NCBI RefSeq assembly: GCF_021155765.1 | Contig: NC_060116.1 | Span: forward strand, 17,610,584-17,674,583 | Source of the DNA: Diprion similis | Taxonomy: Eukaryota > Arthropoda > Insecta > Hymenoptera > Diprionidae | Length of the DNA: 64,000 nucleotides | Direction: 5' to 3' | Shown here: positions 61,201 through 64,000 of the stretch, in pieces | Numbering within the stretch: the first letter of the stretch is position 1 | How the letters are laid out: each line of letters starts with the position of its first letter | Made by a program: the position numbers and the translations under genes | The notes under the pieces: generated by a model | The model's input: only the letters and a program-made list of their open reading frames with translations | Databases searched by the model: none | Told to the model about the DNA's origin: nothing

Positions 61201-64000
61201 AGTCTAGAAAGCGTCATAATAATCGATTCCCAGGCAAAAGATTTTTCGGCCAAAAAAAATCCAAGGCTAACCCCTTTGCATTTTTGGTGAAAATTTCAAC
61301 GACTTTGAAAGGTGCTGCAATTGATTCTTTAGAACACTATTCCGACGTAATTTTGCGAGAGAAACCAATTGATCGCAGTCCCAATGCGCTGCGAGCAACA
61401 CCTGTAAAGTTACAGCCAAAAAACTGCAGATTTTCATCGCCATTTCTCTGCTGCTGGTCGTACGCTGTTTTTCATGTGTTTTCTGAGTTCCTGGGCGTCG
61501 AATTAGTCTAGAAAGCGTCATAATAATCGATTCCCAGACAAAAGATTTTTCGGCCAAAAAAAATCCAAGGCTAACCCCTTTGCATTTTTGGAGAAAATTG
61601 CAACGACTTCGAAAGGTGCTGCAATTGATTCTTTAGAACACTATTCCGACGTAATTTTGCGAGAGAAATCGATTGATCGCAGTCCCAATGCGCTGCAAGC
61701 AACACCTGTGAAGTTACAGCCGAAAAACTGCAGATTTTCATCGCCATTTCTCTGCTGCTGGTCCTACGCTGTTTTTCATGTGTTTTCTGAGTTTCTGGGC
61801 GTCGAATTAGTCTAGGAAGAGTCATAATAATCGATTCCCAGACTAAAGATTTTTGGGCCAAAAAAAATCCAAGGCTAACCCCTTTGCATTTTTGGTGAAA
61901 ATTTCGACGACTTCGGAAAATGCTGCAATTAATTCTTCAGAACACTATTTCGACGTAATTTTGCGAGAGAAATCGATTGAACGCAGTCCCAATGCGCTGC
62001 GAGCAACACCTGTAAAGTTACAGCCAAAAAACTGCAGATTTTCATCGCCATTTCTCTGCTGCTGGTCCTACGCTGTTTTTCATGTGTTTTCTGAGTTCCT
62101 GGGCGTCGAAGTAGTCTAGAAAGCGTCATAATAATCGATTCCCAGGCAAAAGATTTTTCGGCCAAAAAAAATCCAAGGATAGCCCTTTGCATTTTTGGTG
62201 AAAATTTCAACGACTTTGAAAGGTGCTGCAATTGATTCTTTAGAACACTATTCCGACGAAATTTTCCGAGAAAAACCGATTGATGGCAGTCCCAATGCGC
62301 TGCGAGCAACACCTGTAAAGTTACAGCCAGAAAACTGCAGATTTTCATCGCCATTTCTCTGCTGCTGGTCGTACGCTGTTTTTCATGTGTTTTCTGAGTT
62401 CCTGGGCGTCGAATTAGTCTAGGAAGCGTCATAATAATCGATTCCCAGACAGAAGATTTTTCGGCCAAAATAAATCCAAGGCTAACCCCTTTGCATTTTT
62501 GGTGAAAATTTCGACGACTTTGAAAAATGCTGCAATTAATTCTTCAGAACACTATTCCGACGTAATTTTGCGAGAGAAATCGATTGATCGCAGTCCCAAT
62601 GCGCTGCGAGCAACACCTGTAAAGTTACAGCCGAAAAACTGCAGATTTTCATCGCCATTTCTCTGCTGCTGGTCCTACGCTGTTTTTCATGTGTTTTCTG
62701 AGTTCCTGGGCGTCTAATTAGTCTAGGAAGAGTCATAATAATCGATTCCCAGACAAAAGATTTTTGGGCCAAAAAAAATCCAAGGCTAACCCCTTTGCAT
62801 TTTTGGTGAAAATTTCAACGACTTTGAAAGGTGCTGCAATTGATTCTTTAGAACACTATTCCTACGTAATTTTGCGAGAGAAACCGATTGATCGCAGTCC
62901 CAATGCGCTGCGAGCAACACCTGTAAAGTGACAGCCAGAAAACTGCAGATTTTCATCGCCATTTCTCTGCTGCTGGTCGTACGCTGTTTTTCATGTGTTT
63001 TCTGAGTTCCTGGGCGTCGAATTAGTCTAGAAAGCGTCATAATAATCGATTCCCAGACAAAAGATTTTTCGGCCAAAAAAAATCCAAGGCTAACCCCTTT
63101 GCATTTTTGGTGAAAATTTCGACGACTTTGAAAAATGCTGCAATTAATTCTTCAGAACACTATTCCGACGTAATTTTGCGAGAGAAATCGATTGATCGCA
63201 GTCCCAATGCGCTGCGAGCAACACCTGTAAAGTTACAGCCGAAAAACTGCAGATTTTCATCGCTATTTCTCTGCTGCTGGTCCTACGCTGTTTTTCATGT
63301 GTTTTCTGAGTTCCTGGGCGTCGAATTAGTCTAGGAAGAGTCATAATAATCGATTCCCAGACAAAAGATTTTTGGGCCAAAAAAAATCCAAGGCTAACCC
63401 CTTTGCATTTTTGGTGAAAATTTCAACGACTTTGAAAGGTGCTGCAATTGATTCTTTAGAACACTATTCCGACGTAATTTTGCGAGAGAAACCGATTGAT
63501 CGCAGTCCCAATCCGCTGCGAGCAACACCTGTAAAGTTACAGCCGAAAAACTGCAGATTTTCATCGCCATTTCTCTGCTGCTGGTCGTACGCTGTTTTTC
63601 ATGTGTTTTCTGAGTTCCTGGGCGTCGAATTAGTCTAGAAAGCGTCATAATAATCGATTCCCAGACAAAAGATTTTTCGGCCAAAAAGAATCCAAGGCTA
63701 ACCCCTTTGCATTTTTGGTGAAAATTTCAACGACTTTGAAAGGTGCTGCAATTGATTCTTTAGAACACTATTCCGACGTAATTTTGCGAGAGAAACCGAT
63801 TGATCGCAGTCCCAATGCGCTGCGAGCAACACCTGTAAAGTTACCGCCAGAAAACTGCAGATTTTCATCGCCATTTCTCTGCTGCTGGTCCTACGCTGTT
63901 TTTCATGTGTTTTCTGAGTTCCTGGGCGTCGAATTAGTCTAGGAAGAGTCATAATAATCGATTCCCAGACAAAAGATTTTTGGGCCAAAAAAAATCCAAG
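58290..64000. repeat. Tandem satellite DNA, 304-bp monomer, 18 units visible
   Basis: Anchoring on the AAATTTC motif gives unit positions 58536, 58849, 59163, 59467, 59771, 60075, 60379, 60683, 60987, 61291, 61595, 61899, 62202, 62506, 62810, 63114, 63418 and 63722. The spacing is 304 bp in the core (one unit 303) and 313-314 bp for the first two intervals. Homology begins around 58293 and runs to the window edge, so the array is truncated by the window. Core units are near-identical and edge units clearly diverged. Variant positions (AAAATGCTG or AAGGTGCTG; GTCCTACG or GTCGTACG; GGGCC or CGGCC) define recurring monomer classes. The monomer carries 75-96-codon frames on both strands, but these do not continue from unit to unit and are not considered genes. 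Confidence 0.95.

Noticed and set aside
59460..63988. Repeated 75-96-codon reading frames in the satellite as a protein family
   Set aside because: They recur only because the DNA unit is tandemly repeated, exist equally on both strands, and have no start context, domain or splice structure.

Overview
The window is a stretch of an animal nuclear genome, most likely an insect. It is AT-rich, and its genes are split into many exons by GT-AG introns. Three protein families can be recognised from the spliced exons. A hymenopteran (sawfly- or wasp-like) origin is my guess, from the compact introns, high gene density at one end and retained CpG; it is not proven. No prokaryotic features, rRNA, tRNA or CRISPR arrays were seen.

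Layout. (1) 853-3727, minus strand: a five-exon gene for a Cut8/Sts1-family nuclear proteasome tether (359 codons by my splice model). (2) 5476-11024, plus strand: a 14-exon THADA/Trm732 homologue (1341 codons), head-to-head with cut8 across a 1.75-kb intergenic region that holds a palindromic element and a 24-base C tract. One THADA intron appears to be of the GC-AG type. (3) 11.0-18.8 kb: no supported gene; microsatellites and a large foldback repeat. (4) 18772-53232, plus strand: a 20-exon homologue of PLEKHH1/2 and nematode MAX-1 (coiled coil, two PH domains, MyTH4, FERM; 1612 codons). Its first two introns are each about 10 kb, and the second is packed with foldback and MITE-like elements. 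(5) 53.2-58.3 kb: AT-rich sequence without a supported gene. (6) 58.29 kb to the window end: a tandem satellite with a 304-bp period (18 units visible), diverged 313-314-bp units at its edge and a partial higher-order arrangement.

The three genes are not an evident pathway. By family knowledge they act in nuclear proteasome anchoring (Cut8), tRNA 2'-O-methylation of the anticodon loop (THADA) and cortical or axon-guidance signalling (PLEKHH/MAX-1). Cut8 and THADA may share a bidirectional promoter. The most unusual content is non-coding: the satellite with its edge gradient, a hAT-type foldback element with a perfect 8-bp target duplication, a compact hairpin at 34.36-34.55 kb, and a cluster of inverted repeats inside one transcribed intron. 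I did not find a clearly new protein system.
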